From assembly GCF_002101735.1 (NCBI RefSeq), contig NZ_LQPE01000022.1:1-50075 (forward strand): a stretch of DNA of 50,075 nt, given 5' to 3'. Numbering within the stretch: the first letter of the stretch is position 1; each line of letters begins with the position of its first letter. Both the position numbers and the translations under genes were made by a program. This stretch comes from Mycobacterium kyorinense. Lineage in GTDB: Bacteria > Actinomycetota > Actinomycetes > Mycobacteriales > Mycobacteriaceae. Under the pieces are notes generated by a model, which was not told the DNA's origin, made no database searches, and was given only the letters and a program-made list of their open reading frames with translations. Shown here in pieces: positions 1-8,056 of the stretch.

Positions 1-20
1 GGGTTCCAAAGTCCCATAGA

Positions 21-2087
21 GTGACCGGCGTGGCGGGCGACCCGACCCCATTTTCACGCCTGCGAGGCGGCCCCCGGAAGGGTCAGAGGGCTCGCGGAAA
101 AAGGCAGCCCGCCGAGCACGAGCCGATCGCCCGGGTGCTGCCGATGTTGTCAGTGCCGCACCTGGACCGCGAATTCGACTACCTGGTAGCCGCCGAACAA
201 TCCGACGACGCCCACCCCGGAGTGCGGGTGCGGGTCCGCTTCCACGGCCGGCTGGTCGACGGATTCGTGCTGGAGCGCCGCACCGACACCGACCACGTCG
301 GCAATCTCGCCTGGCTCGACCGGGTGGTGTCGCCCGAGCCGGTGCTCACCCCGGAGATCCACCGCCTGGTCGACGCGGTGGCCGCCCGCTACGCCGGAAC
401 CCGCGCCGACGTGCTGCGGCTGGCGATACCCGCCCGGCATGCCCGGGTGGAACGCGAAACCCCAACAGCGCCAAGCCAACCCGTCGTCGCGCCGGTTGAC
501 CGGACCCGGTGGGAGCTCTACGGCCGCGGCGGTCAGTTCCTGACCGCGTTGGCCGAGTCGCGGGCGGCCCGCGCGGTCTGGCAGGCGCTGCCCGGCGACC
601 CGTGGGCGGACCGGTTCGCCGAGGCCGCCGCCCAGACCGTGCAGTCCGGAAAGGGCGTGCTGGCTGTCGTGCCCGACCAGCGCGACGTCGACGCGCTGTG
701 GCGCGCCGCGACAACGCTTTTCGACGAGACCAAGGTGGTGGCGTTGTCGGCGGGGCTGGGGCCGGCCGCGCGCTACCGGCGCTGGCTGGCGGCGCTGCGG
801 GGGAGCGCGCGGCTGGTCATCGGCACCCGCAGCGCGGTGTTCGCGCCGGTGGCCGACCTGGGGCTGGTCATGGTGTGGGACGACGGCGACGACACGCTGG
901 CCGAGCCGCGAGCACCGTACCCGCATGCCCGCGACGTGGCGATGCTGCGCGCCCACCAGATGCGTTGCGCGGCCCTGATCGGCGGGTACGCCCGCACCGC
1001 CGAGGCGCAGGCCCTGGTGCGCAGCGGTTGGGCGCACGACGTCGTCGCAACCCGTCACGTGGTGCGCGCCCGCACCCCGCGGGTGGTGGCGCTCGACGAC
1101 AGCGGATACGCCGACGACCGCGACCCGGCCGCCCGCAGCGCCCGGTTGCCGTCGGTGGCGCTGCGGGCCGCCCGCGCCGCGCTCGAGGCCAGCGCGCCGG
1201 TGCTGGTGCAGGTGCCGCGCCGCGGCTACGTGCCGTCGCTGGCCTGCGGCCGCTGCCGCACGATCGCCCGTTGCCGGCACTGCACCGGCCCGCTGTCGCT
1301 GCCCGAGCGCGGGTCGGGCGCCGTCTGCCGCTGGTGCGGCCGCGTCGATGCCGCGCTGCGCTGCCCGCGCTGCGGCTCGGACGCGGTGCGCGCCGTCGTC
1401 GTCGGTGCCCGGCGCACCGCGGAGGAACTCGGCCGGGCGTTTCCCGGAACGACGGTGATCACCTCCGGCGGCGACGCCGTCGTGGCCGCTGTCGGACCTG
1501 GTCCGGCCCTGGTGGTGGCCACCCCGGGCGCCGAACCGCGGGCAGCGGACGGGTACGGGGCGGCGCTGCTGCTGGACAGCTGGGCGCTGCTGGGCCGGCA
1601 GGACCTGCGCGCGGCCGAGGACACGCTGCGACGCTGGATGGCCGCCGCGGCGCTGGTGCGGGCCCGCGGCGACGGCGGGGTGGTGGCGGTCGTCGCCGAA
1701 TCGTCGATCCCGACCGTGCAAGCGCTGGTCCGCTGGGACCCCGTCGGCCATGCGGACGCGGAGTTGACGGGCCGCACCGAGGTGGGCCTGCCGCCGAGTG
1801 TGCACATCGCCGCGCTCGACGGGCCCGCCGACGCCGTCGCGGCGCTGCTGGAGCAGGCCGAGCTGCCCGACGACACCGACTTGCTCGGCCCGGTGGAGCT
1901 GCCTGCAGGCGCGCGACGGCCGGCCGGTGTCGCCGCGGACGCGGCGGTGACCCGGAGGCTGGTCCGGGTGCGCCGTGAGCAGGGCCTGGCCTTGGCCGCG
2001 GCGCTGCGCCGCGCCACGGGTGTGCTCAGCGCCCACCAGGACCACGAACCGGTCCGCGTTCAGATCGACCCGCTGCACATCGGATAG
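21..2087 (+). CDS. priA: Primosome-related protein PriA (probably helicase-inactive actinobacterial form)
   Basis: PriA is the replication-restart protein (primosomal N'). The N-terminal 3'-DNA-binding region is recognisable (PIARVLPMLSVPHLDREFDYL), and a zinc-binding block of paired cysteines follows in the second half (CGRCRTIARCRHC, then CRWCG and CPRCG). The family helicase motifs are degenerate: I see no GxxGxGKT Walker A, and the DEEH-type motif II is replaced by a VWDDGDD stretch. This agrees with what is known of actinobacterial PriA, thought to lack helicase activity. The C-terminus RVQIDPLHIG matches the mycobacterial protein. The start is uncertain: GTG at 21 gives 688 aa, about 30 longer than the M. 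tuberculosis protein as I recall it, and GTG codons further in are possible. The gene opens the Rv1402-like syntenic block. Confidence 0.93.
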   Translation: MTGVAGDPTPFSRLRGGPRKGQRARGKRQPAEHEPIARVLPMLSVPHLDREFDYLVAAEQSDDAHPGVRVRVRFHGRLVDGFVLERRTDTDHVGNLAWLDRVVSPEPVLTPEIHRLVDAVAARYAGTRADVLRLAIPARHARVERETPTAPSQPVVAPVDRTRWELYGRGGQFLTALAESRAARAVWQALPGDPWADRFAEAAAQTVQSGKGVLAVVPDQRDVDALWRAATTLFDETKVVALSAGLGPAARYRRWLAALRGSARLVIGTRSAVFAPVADLGLVMVWDDGDDTLAEPRAPYPHARDVAMLRAHQMRCAALIGGYARTAEAQALVRSGWAHDVVATRHVVRARTPRVVALDDSGYADDRDPAARSARLPSVALRAARAALEASAPVLVQVPRRGYVPSLACGRCRTIARCRHCTGPLSLPERGSGAVCRWCGRVDAALRCPRCGSDAVRAVVVGARRTAEELGRAFPGTTVITSGGDAVVAAVGPGPALVVATPGAEPRAADGYGAALLLDSWALLGRQDLRAAEDTLRRWMAAAALVRARGDGGVVAVVAESSIPTVQALVRWDPVGHADAELTGRTEVGLPPSVHIAALDGPADAVAALLEQAELPDDTDLLGPVELPAGARRPAGVAADAAVTRRLVRVRREQGLALAAALRRATGVLSAHQDHEPVRVQIDPLHIG

Positions 2088-2133
2088 GCGGCGGCGCCCA
2101 CTTCTCACGGAGTTCCTCCACGCGAACCGCAAA

Positions 2134-2153
2134 ACGCGTAGTGCACTACGCGT
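2134..2153. promoter_or_regulatory. Perfect 20-bp palindrome, candidate operator for the P450 gene
   Basis: ACGCGTAGTGCACTACGCGT is a perfect 10+10 palindrome in the 135-bp gap between priA and the P450 gene, about 70 bp before the P450 start. No T-run follows, so an operator for a dimeric repressor (TetR type, for example) fits better than a terminator. The regulator is not identified. Confidence 0.5.
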
Positions 2154-2222
2154 GTGCTCGGGGCCAGGCACTGACAGCGTCGATCTGTGGTCACGGCAGA
2201 TGTTCGAGAAAGGCGAGCTGCC

Positions 2223-3653
2223 ATGCTTGAGACGGCTGAATCGACCGACGTCGCCGAACTGCCTCTGGCGCCGAAGAATCCGCTGCCTTACCGGCGCCAG
2301 CTCAGGGCCGTGCGGTCCCTCATCGACGGTTTCCAGGAGCTCATCGATGCCGGTGGCCCGATCACCCGTATCGTGCTGGCGCCCAAACGGCTTTTCCCGA
2401 CTGTCGTTCTGATCGCCTCGCCGCAGGGCGCGCGGGATGTGCTGGGCCGCACCGACGAGATCGCCGACCGAGGCGGGACGACGACCATGCTCCAGTTGCA
2501 GCGGCTGATGGGCGGCAACCTGCTGAATCTGCCGCACCGCCAATGGCTACCGCGCCGCCGCACCCTGCAGCCGATGTTCACCAAACAACGCGTCCCGCGC
2601 TATGCCGGCCACATGGCGGCGGCGGCGCAGACAGTGGTCGACGGCTGGCGCGACGGCGCGACCGTAGACCTGGACACCGAATGCCGCGCGCTCACCCTGC
2701 GGGCGCTCGGCCATTCGGTGCTCGGACTGGACCTCGATGCCAGGGCCGACACCATCGGGCCGGCATTACGCACGGCGCTCACCTGGGTCGCCGACCGTGC
2801 GACTCGTCCGGTGAACCCGCCGCAATGGCTGCCGACCCCGGGCCAGCAGCGAGCCCGCCGGGCCAATGCGACTCTGCATCGGCTGGCCGCCGAAATCCTC
2901 GCCGCAGTACGAGCCGACCCCGCCCTAGACGCGCCGCTGGTGCGTGCACTGATCACCGCAACCGATCCGCTTACCGGCCAACCACTTTCGGACGACGACA
3001 TCTGCCATGAGCTGGTGCTGTTCATTGTCGCCGGGCACGACACAACGTCGACCACGCTGACGTACTCGCTGTGGGCGCTTGGCCACCACCCCGACATCCA
3101 AGACCGCGTGTTCGAGGAGGTGAGCGCACTCGGCGACCGGCCGCTGACGCCCGACGACGTGCCCCAACTGGGCCACACTGTCCGAGTGCTGCACGAAGCT
3201 TTGCGGCTATGTCCGCCCGGCGCCGGAACGCCGCGCCTGCTCAAAACTGATTTGGTCGTCGACGGCTACCGCGTGGAGGCCGGCACCATGGCGGTGGTCA
3301 GCTTCTACGCCATGCACCGAGACCCCGAACTGTGGGACGACCCGCTGACATTCGACCCGGACCGATTCCTGCCGGAGCGCTCGAAGGGCCGCAGCCGCTG
3401 GCAGTTTCTGCCGTTCGGGGGTGGGCCCCGGTCGTGTGTCGGCGACCACTTCGCGATGCTGGAAGCCACCCTCGCACTGGCCACCATCGTGCGCGCCGCC
3501 CGCATCGACTCGCTTGACGACGACTTCCCACTGGCGACACCGTTCACCGTCGTGGCCGCCGAGCCGATCGATGCCCGAGTCCATGCGCGGGCCTCAGCCC
3601 GTTTCCCGGCGGGGAGCCACCCATTGCAGGCGGAGCTTCGGGCGCCGGCATAA
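2223..3653 (+). CDS. Cytochrome P450
   Basis: Haem-thiolate monooxygenase of about 476 aa. The hallmark motifs are in order: I-helix oxygen-binding AGHDTT (residues about 270-275), K-helix ExxR as EALR (325-328), and the haem-binding loop FGGGPRSCVG with the axial cysteine at about residue 405. The start is taken as ATG 2223 because AAGGCGAG lies a few bases upstream; an in-frame GTG at 2187 is possible. There is no membrane anchor, as expected for a soluble bacterial P450 using separate ferredoxin partners, none of which is nearby. Substrate and CYP family cannot be assigned; it does not look like CYP132, which sits near priA in M. tuberculosis. A perfect palindrome upstream suggests dedicated control. 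It is an accessory insertion relative to the M. tuberculosis order. Confidence 0.93.
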   Translation: MLETAESTDVAELPLAPKNPLPYRRQLRAVRSLIDGFQELIDAGGPITRIVLAPKRLFPTVVLIASPQGARDVLGRTDEIADRGGTTTMLQLQRLMGGNLLNLPHRQWLPRRRTLQPMFTKQRVPRYAGHMAAAAQTVVDGWRDGATVDLDTECRALTLRALGHSVLGLDLDARADTIGPALRTALTWVADRATRPVNPPQWLPTPGQQRARRANATLHRLAAEILAAVRADPALDAPLVRALITATDPLTGQPLSDDDICHELVLFIVAGHDTTSTTLTYSLWALGHHPDIQDRVFEEVSALGDRPLTPDDVPQLGHTVRVLHEALRLCPPGAGTPRLLKTDLVVDGYRVEAGTMAVVSFYAMHRDPELWDDPLTFDPDRFLPERSKGRSRWQFLPFGGGPRSCVGDHFAMLEATLALATIVRAARIDSLDDDFPLATPFTVVAAEPIDARVHARASARFPAGSHPLQAELRAPA

Positions 3654-3710
3654 GCGCCGCCCTATCGGGGTACGCCGATTCAGCGCACCGCGGTTAGGTA
3701 GGAGCCCGTT

Positions 3711-5666
3711 ATGCCTCTCAATGTCACGCAAAAGCTGATCGAGTCGCACCTGGAATCCGGTGAGATGACGCCGGGCGACGAGATCGCCATCCACATCGAC
3801 CAGACGCTGACCCAGGACGCGACGGGCACGCTGGTGATGCAGGAACTCGAGGCGCTCGGACTCGACCGCGTCCGCACCGAGGTCAGCGTGCAGTACGTCG
3901 ACCACAACCTGCTCCAGACCGACGAGAAGAACTCCGAAGACCACGAGTACTTGCGCACCGCCGCACAGCGATTCGGGCTGTGGTTCTCCAAGCCCGGCAA
4001 CGGGGTGTCGCACCCGACCCACATGCAGCGGTTCGGCATTCCCGGCAAGACCATGGTGGGCTCCGACTCGCACACGCCGGCGGCCGGTTCGCTGGGCATG
4101 CTGGCGATTGGCGTCGGCGGCCTGGAGGTGGCGCTGGCCATCACCGGCCGACCTCTGCACATCCGGATGCCCGAAATCTGGGGCATCAGGCTGGAAGGTG
4201 AACTGCCGCAATGGTGTTCGGCCAAAGACGTCATCCTGGAGATGCTGCGCCGCCACGACGTCAAGGGCGGAGTCAACCGAATCATCGAGTATTACGGGCC
4301 CGGCCTCGAAACCCTGACGGCGATGGACCGGCATGTGATCGCCAACATGGGCGCCGAACTCGGCGCCACCACAACGGTTTTCCCGAGTGACGACGCGGTC
4401 CGTGAGTTTCTGCGGGCGGAGGACCGCGAGGACGACTGGGTAGAGCTGGTCGCCGACGACGGCGCCGGCTACGACGTCGAGGACACCATCGACCTGTCCG
4501 AGCTCGAGCCGCTGATCGCCAAGCCGTCGTCGCCGGGAAACGTGGTGCCCGTCCGCGAGGTCGTCGGCGAGGAGATCTCGCAGGTGGTGATCGGGTCCAG
4601 CGCCAATCCCGGGCTGCGTGATTTCGCGATCGCCGCCGCGATGGTCGCCGGCCGACAGACCGCGCCGCAGGTCAGCTTCGACGTCAACCCCACCTCGCGG
4701 CAGATCCTCACCGACCTGACGAAGATGGGCGCAACCGCGGACCTGGTCATCGCGGGCGCTCGGATTCATCAAGCGGGCTGCATGGGCTGCATCGGGATGG
4801 GTCAGGCCCCGGCCGTCGGCCGCAATTCGCTGCGCACGATGCCGCGCAACTTCCCCGGCCGGTCCGGCACCAAAGAAGACTCGGTGTGGCTGTGCTCGCC
4901 GGAAACCGCCGCCGCGTCGGCACTGGCGGGCGTGATCACCGACCCGCGCGAGTGGGCCCGCGACGAGAAGATGGACTATCCGCAGCTCGACCTACCCGAC
5001 AAGAGCTCGGTCAACACCGCAATGCTGGTGCCGCCGTTGCCCGAAGACGAGGCGAAGAAGGTCGAACCGGTCAAGGGCCCCAACGTCTCCGACCTGCCTG
5101 AACTTTCGCCGCTGCCCGACGAGATCGAGGCGCCGGTCCTGCTCAAGGTCGAGGACAACATCTCCACCGACGAAATCTCGCCCGCCGGCGCGCGGGCGCT
5201 GCCGTTCCGCTCCAACATTCCCAAGCTCGCGGAGTTCAGCTTCACCCAAATCGACGAGTCCTATCCGCAGCGCGCGCAGGAAGCCGGCGAGGCCGGCCAC
5301 ATCATCGTCGGCGGGGAGAACTACGGCCAGGGCTCGTCCCGCGAGCATGCGGCGATCGCGCCGCGCTACCTGGGATTGCGGGTGGTGATCGCCAAGTCGT
5401 TCGCGCGTATCCACTGGCAGAACCTGGCCAACTTTGGGGTGCTGGCGCTGGAGTTCGAGAACGCCGACGACTATGACGGCATCGACCAGGACGACACGCT
5501 GCGGCTGCAGAACCTGCGCGACACCCTCGCGGACGGGGACACGCTGAAGGTCGACAACGTCACCAAGGAAACGTCTTTCACCGTGCGGCACCGTCTTTCG
5601 CCGCGACAGGTCAAGGACGTGCTAGCCGGGGGACTGATTCCACGCTTGGCGGAGGAAGAACACTAG
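3711..5666 (+). CDS. Aconitate hydratase, short Aquifex-type
   Basis: Aconitase-superfamily enzyme (citrate/isocitrate isomerisation) of 651 aa. It is much shorter than the usual mycobacterial AcnA of about 940 aa and fits the putative 'Aquifex type' group. Visible motifs: SDSHT with following glycine-rich turn (about residues 118-125), CMGC at 357-360 supplying two cluster cysteines, and the swivel-domain NYGQGSSREHAA near residue 543. The canonical GSCTN motif, which gives the third Fe-S cysteine, reads GSSAN here (Ser297), so the cluster ligation or the true substrate may differ. A good TAGGAG ribosome site precedes ATG 3711. It lies 57 bp after the P450 and converges on the methyltransferase. 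Housekeeping AcnA would be encoded elsewhere; this copy may be a specialised hydro-lyase. Confidence 0.88.
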   Translation: MPLNVTQKLIESHLESGEMTPGDEIAIHIDQTLTQDATGTLVMQELEALGLDRVRTEVSVQYVDHNLLQTDEKNSEDHEYLRTAAQRFGLWFSKPGNGVSHPTHMQRFGIPGKTMVGSDSHTPAAGSLGMLAIGVGGLEVALAITGRPLHIRMPEIWGIRLEGELPQWCSAKDVILEMLRRHDVKGGVNRIIEYYGPGLETLTAMDRHVIANMGAELGATTTVFPSDDAVREFLRAEDREDDWVELVADDGAGYDVEDTIDLSELEPLIAKPSSPGNVVPVREVVGEEISQVVIGSSANPGLRDFAIAAAMVAGRQTAPQVSFDVNPTSRQILTDLTKMGATADLVIAGARIHQAGCMGCIGMGQAPAVGRNSLRTMPRNFPGRSGTKEDSVWLCSPETAAASALAGVITDPREWARDEKMDYPQLDLPDKSSVNTAMLVPPLPEDEAKKVEPVKGPNVSDLPELSPLPDEIEAPVLLKVEDNISTDEISPAGARALPFRSNIPKLAEFSFTQIDESYPQRAQEAGEAGHIIVGGENYGQGSSREHAAIAPRYLGLRVVIAKSFARIHWQNLANFGVLALEFENADDYDGIDQDDTLRLQNLRDTLADGDTLKVDNVTKETSFTVRHRLSPRQVKDVLAGGLIPRLAEEEH

Positions 5667-5672
5667 CTCAGC

Positions 5673-5694
5673 CTCACCGCTTCCGCGCGGTGAG
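5673..5694. terminator. Hairpin between convergent aconitase and methyltransferase genes
   Basis: CTCACCGC and GCGGTGAG form a perfect 8-bp stem around a 6-base loop, starting 7 bases after the aconitase stop and overlapping the methyltransferase stop. There is no clear T-run, which is common for mycobacterial terminators. Its position between convergent genes supports a bidirectional terminator. Confidence 0.4.
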
Positions 5695-6486
5695 GATCAA
5701 GTACTCCCACTCCATCACGCCGCCGGTCAAGTGCCGCCGGGCGAGGTCGACGAGTTGGGCGTCGAGGGCGGCCGCCAACACGTGATTGTTGCCGATCAGC
5801 CGGTAGGCGTTGATCGTCGGACCGTAGTTGTTCTTGAAGTACTCGTGGCATTCCTCTGCGCTGCGGAATCGGTCGACTCGCAAGGTTGCCCGCTGGGCGG
5901 TTATCTCGCTGACCCGGTCGCCGAGCATGCCGGCGATGTAGTCCTCGCGTCCCCACAATGCCGCGAGCGGCACACCGGGCGCCAGCGTCGGCCGGTACGG
6001 CCTGATGGCGGCGAGCATCTGTCCGAAGAAACCCTCGGGTGTCCAGCTGATCAGGCCGATCGTGCCCCGCGACCGGCAGACCCGGACCAGTTCGTCGGCG
6101 GCACGCTGGTGATGCGGTGCGAACATCACCCCGATGGCGGACAGCACCACGTCGAACTCGCCGTCGGCGAACGGCAGGTTCTCGGCGTTGGCTTCCCGGC
6201 ATTCCAGCGTCGCGCTGTGTTCGGCGGTCCGCTGTGCAGCGCGTCGCAGCAACTCGGGTGTCAGGTCGCTGGCGACCACGCGGGCGCCCCGCAGCGCGGC
6301 AGGTACCGAGATGTTGCCGGATCCGGCGGCCACGTCAAGCACCTTGTCGCCGGCGACAATCCCGGCGAAGTCGACCAGGACCGGACCGAGCGGGGCCATC
6401 ACCTGCTCGGCCATCAGCGCGTAGTCGCCCATCGCCCACACCGCCCGGGGTGTGCTCGCCAACGCTTCGCGGGTATCAGTGCTCAT
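5674..6486 (-). CDS. Class I SAM-dependent methyltransferase (Rv1403c/Rv1405c-like)
   Basis: Soluble protein of 270 aa with the Rossmann methyltransferase core. Motif I is VLDVAAGSGNISVPAA, the acidic ribose-binding end of strand 2 is VASDLTPE, and motif IV is FDVVLSAIGVMFAP. The methyl acceptor is unknown. It corresponds by position and sequence to the Rv1403c/Rv1405c methyltransferase family beside the MarR gene in M. tuberculosis; only one copy is present here. The ATG at 6486 has a strong AGGAGGT ribosome site. It is divergent from the MarR gene across 118 bp holding a strong inverted repeat, so it is a likely target of that regulator. Confidence 0.88.
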   Translation of the reverse strand: MSTDTREALASTPRAVWAMGDYALMAEQVMAPLGPVLVDFAGIVAGDKVLDVAAGSGNISVPAALRGARVVASDLTPELLRRAAQRTAEHSATLECREANAENLPFADGEFDVVLSAIGVMFAPHHQRAADELVRVCRSRGTIGLISWTPEGFFGQMLAAIRPYRPTLAPGVPLAALWGREDYIAGMLGDRVSEITAQRATLRVDRFRSAEECHEYFKNNYGPTINAYRLIGNNHVLAAALDAQLVDLARRHLTGGVMEWEYLILTARKR

Positions 6487-6543
6487 CGAGACCTCCTGTG
6501 CCTGTGTCGAGGGGCATCCGCAGCGACGCCACTGGCCGTAGTT

Positions 6544-6587
6544 CTAATAGGCAACTATTGCTATAAGCAATAGTAATCGCCTGTTAG
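6544..6587. promoter_or_regulatory. Nested inverted repeats, MarR-type operator in divergent promoter
   Basis: The inner repeat is ACTATTGCT-ATA-AGCAATAGT (6554-6574), a perfect 9-bp palindrome with a 3-bp centre. An outer imperfect pair, CTAATAGGC (6544-6552) and GCCTGTTAG (6579-6587), encloses it. A possible -10 (TAGACT, 6585-6590) for the MarR gene overlaps the right edge. The AT-rich composition stands out from the surroundings. Confidence 0.6.
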
Positions 6588-6604
6588 ACTTCTGGGGATC
6601 GCCT

Positions 6605-7096
6605 GTGGGAGACGATGTGGCAGCCATACCGGCCGAAGACGCCGCGTCGAGTGACGATTCACTCGACGCGATCACCGATGCCCTGTTGACGGCATCGCGG
6701 TTGCTGGTCGCCATCTCGGCGCGATCGATCGCCCAAGTGAACGAGACCATCACGATCCCGCAGTTCCGGACCTTGGTGATCTTGTCCAATCGCGGCCCGG
6801 TCAACCTGGCCACCCTGGCGGGCCTGCTGGACGTGAAGCCGTCGGCGGCCGGACGGATGGTCGATCGCCTGGTCGGGGCCGGGCTGATCGACCGCCTGCC
6901 GCACCCGAGCTCGCGCCGGGAGCTGCTGGCCGAGCCCACCGCCCGCGGCCGGCAGGTCGTTCGTCAAGTCACCGCGCACCGGCGCGCGGAGATCGCCCGC
7001 ATCGTCGAGAAGATGCCGGCCCCGGAGCGCCACGGCCTGGTACGCGCGCTGACCCCATTCACCGCGGCCGGCGGCGAACCTGACGTCGATTCGTAA
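6605..7096 (+). CDS. MarR-family transcriptional regulator (Rv1404-like)
   Basis: Winged-helix DNA-binding protein of 163 aa. The core reads TIPQFRTLVILSNRGPVNLATLAGLLDVKPSAAGRMVDRLVGAGLIDR: the helix-turn-helix with its recognition helix, then the wing (RLPHPSSRRELLAEPTARGR). It matches the position of Rv1404 next to the methyltransferase gene. It probably binds the palindromes in the divergent promoter and so controls itself and the methyltransferase. The ligand is unknown. Start GTG 6605 is assumed; no strong ribosome site is visible, so a start a few codons inside is possible. Confidence 0.87.
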   Translation: MGDDVAAIPAEDAASSDDSLDAITDALLTASRLLVAISARSIAQVNETITIPQFRTLVILSNRGPVNLATLAGLLDVKPSAAGRMVDRLVGAGLIDRLPHPSSRRELLAEPTARGRQVVRQVTAHRRAEIARIVEKMPAPERHGLVRALTPFTAAGGEPDVDS

Positions 7097-7123
7097 GCAC
7101 CGGCATCTCCCTACACTGGCCCG

Positions 7124-8056
7124 GTGCGTCTCGTCTTCGCCGGCACCCCGGAACCCGCGCTGCCCGCCCTGCGTCGGCTGATCGACTCGCCACGCCACGA
7201 GGTTGTCGCCGTGCTCACCCGACCCGACGCCGCCTCCGGCCGCCGCGGCCATCATCAGCCCTCGCCGGTGGCCCGCCTGGCGCTCGACGAGGGCATCCCG
7301 GTGCTGCGACCGCCCCGGCCCAACACCGCCGAGTTTGTTGCCGAATTGTCCGAGCTGGCACCGGACTGCTGCCCGGTGGTGGCCTACGGCGCGCTGCTGC
7401 GCGACGAGCTACTGGCGGTGCCGCCGCACGGCTGGATCAACCTGCACTTCTCGCTTCTGCCTGCCTGGCGCGGCGCCGCCCCGGTGCAGGCCGCGATTGC
7501 CGCCGGCGACACGGTCACCGGCGCAACCACTTTCCGGATCGAGCCGGCCCTCGACTCCGGCCCGGTCTACGGCGTCGTCACCGAAACGATTCACCCCACC
7601 GACACCGCCGGCGATTTGCTTGAGCGCCTTGCGGTTTCGGGTGCGACTCTGCTGGAGACCACGCTCGACGGCATCGCCGACGGCACGCTGACACCGGTGC
7701 CGCAGCCGGCCGAGGGAGTCAGCATCGCGCCCAAGATCACCGTGGAGGAAGCGCGGGTTCGCTGGGACCTGCCGGCCCACGTCGTCGAACGGCGCATCCG
7801 CGCCGTCACGCCGCATCCGGGCGCCTGGACGATGATCGGCGACCTGCGGATCAAGCTCGGCCCGGTTCGCGTCGACACTGACACGCCAAATACCTTGCAG
7901 CCCGGCCAGATTCAGACCGATCGGCGCAGCGTGCGGATCGGCACCGGCTCGCAGCCCGTTCAGCTCGGCGAAATCCAGCCGCCCGGAAAGAAGTTCATGA
8001 ATGCCGTCGACTGGGCCCGCGGCGCCCGGCTCGACACCTCGGCGCGGGCGTCATGA
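7124..8056 (+). CDS. fmt: Methionyl-tRNA formyltransferase
   Basis: Transfers a formyl group from 10-formyl-tetrahydrofolate to Met-tRNAfMet for translation initiation. The N-terminus [16 protein letters not shown] and the catalytic signature [18 protein letters not shown] (Asn and His in the active site) are clear. The C-terminal tRNA-binding domain starts near residue 205 ([17 protein letters not shown]). 310 aa is normal for the family. Start GTG 7124 places the conserved N-terminus exactly. Its last bases overlap the rsmB start (ATGA), suggesting translational coupling within fmt-rsmB-rpe-ribD. Confidence 0.97.
   Translation: MRLVFAGTPEPALPALRRLIDSPRHEVVAVLTRPDAASGRRGHHQPSPVARLALDEGIPVLRPPRPNTAEFVAELSELAPDCCPVVAYGALLRDELLAVPPHGWINLHFSLLPAWRGAAPVQAAIAAGDTVTGATTFRIEPALDSGPVYGVVTETIHPTDTAGDLLERLAVSGATLLETTLDGIADGTLTPVPQPAEGVSIAPKITVEEARVRWDLPAHVVERRIRAVTPHPGAWTMIGDLRIKLGPVRVDTDTPNTLQPGQIQTDRRSVRIGTGSQPVQLGEIQPPGKKFMNAVDWARGARLDTSARAS

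Noticed and set aside
150..2543. Long minus-strand frame of about 800 codons antisense to priA
   Set aside because: No domain-like sequence, composition dominated by R, G, A, H and Q; mirrors priA codon bias.
3594..4772. Minus-strand frame antisense to the aconitase
   Set aside because: Reads as a complement of the aconitase codons, with no motif and no ribosome site.
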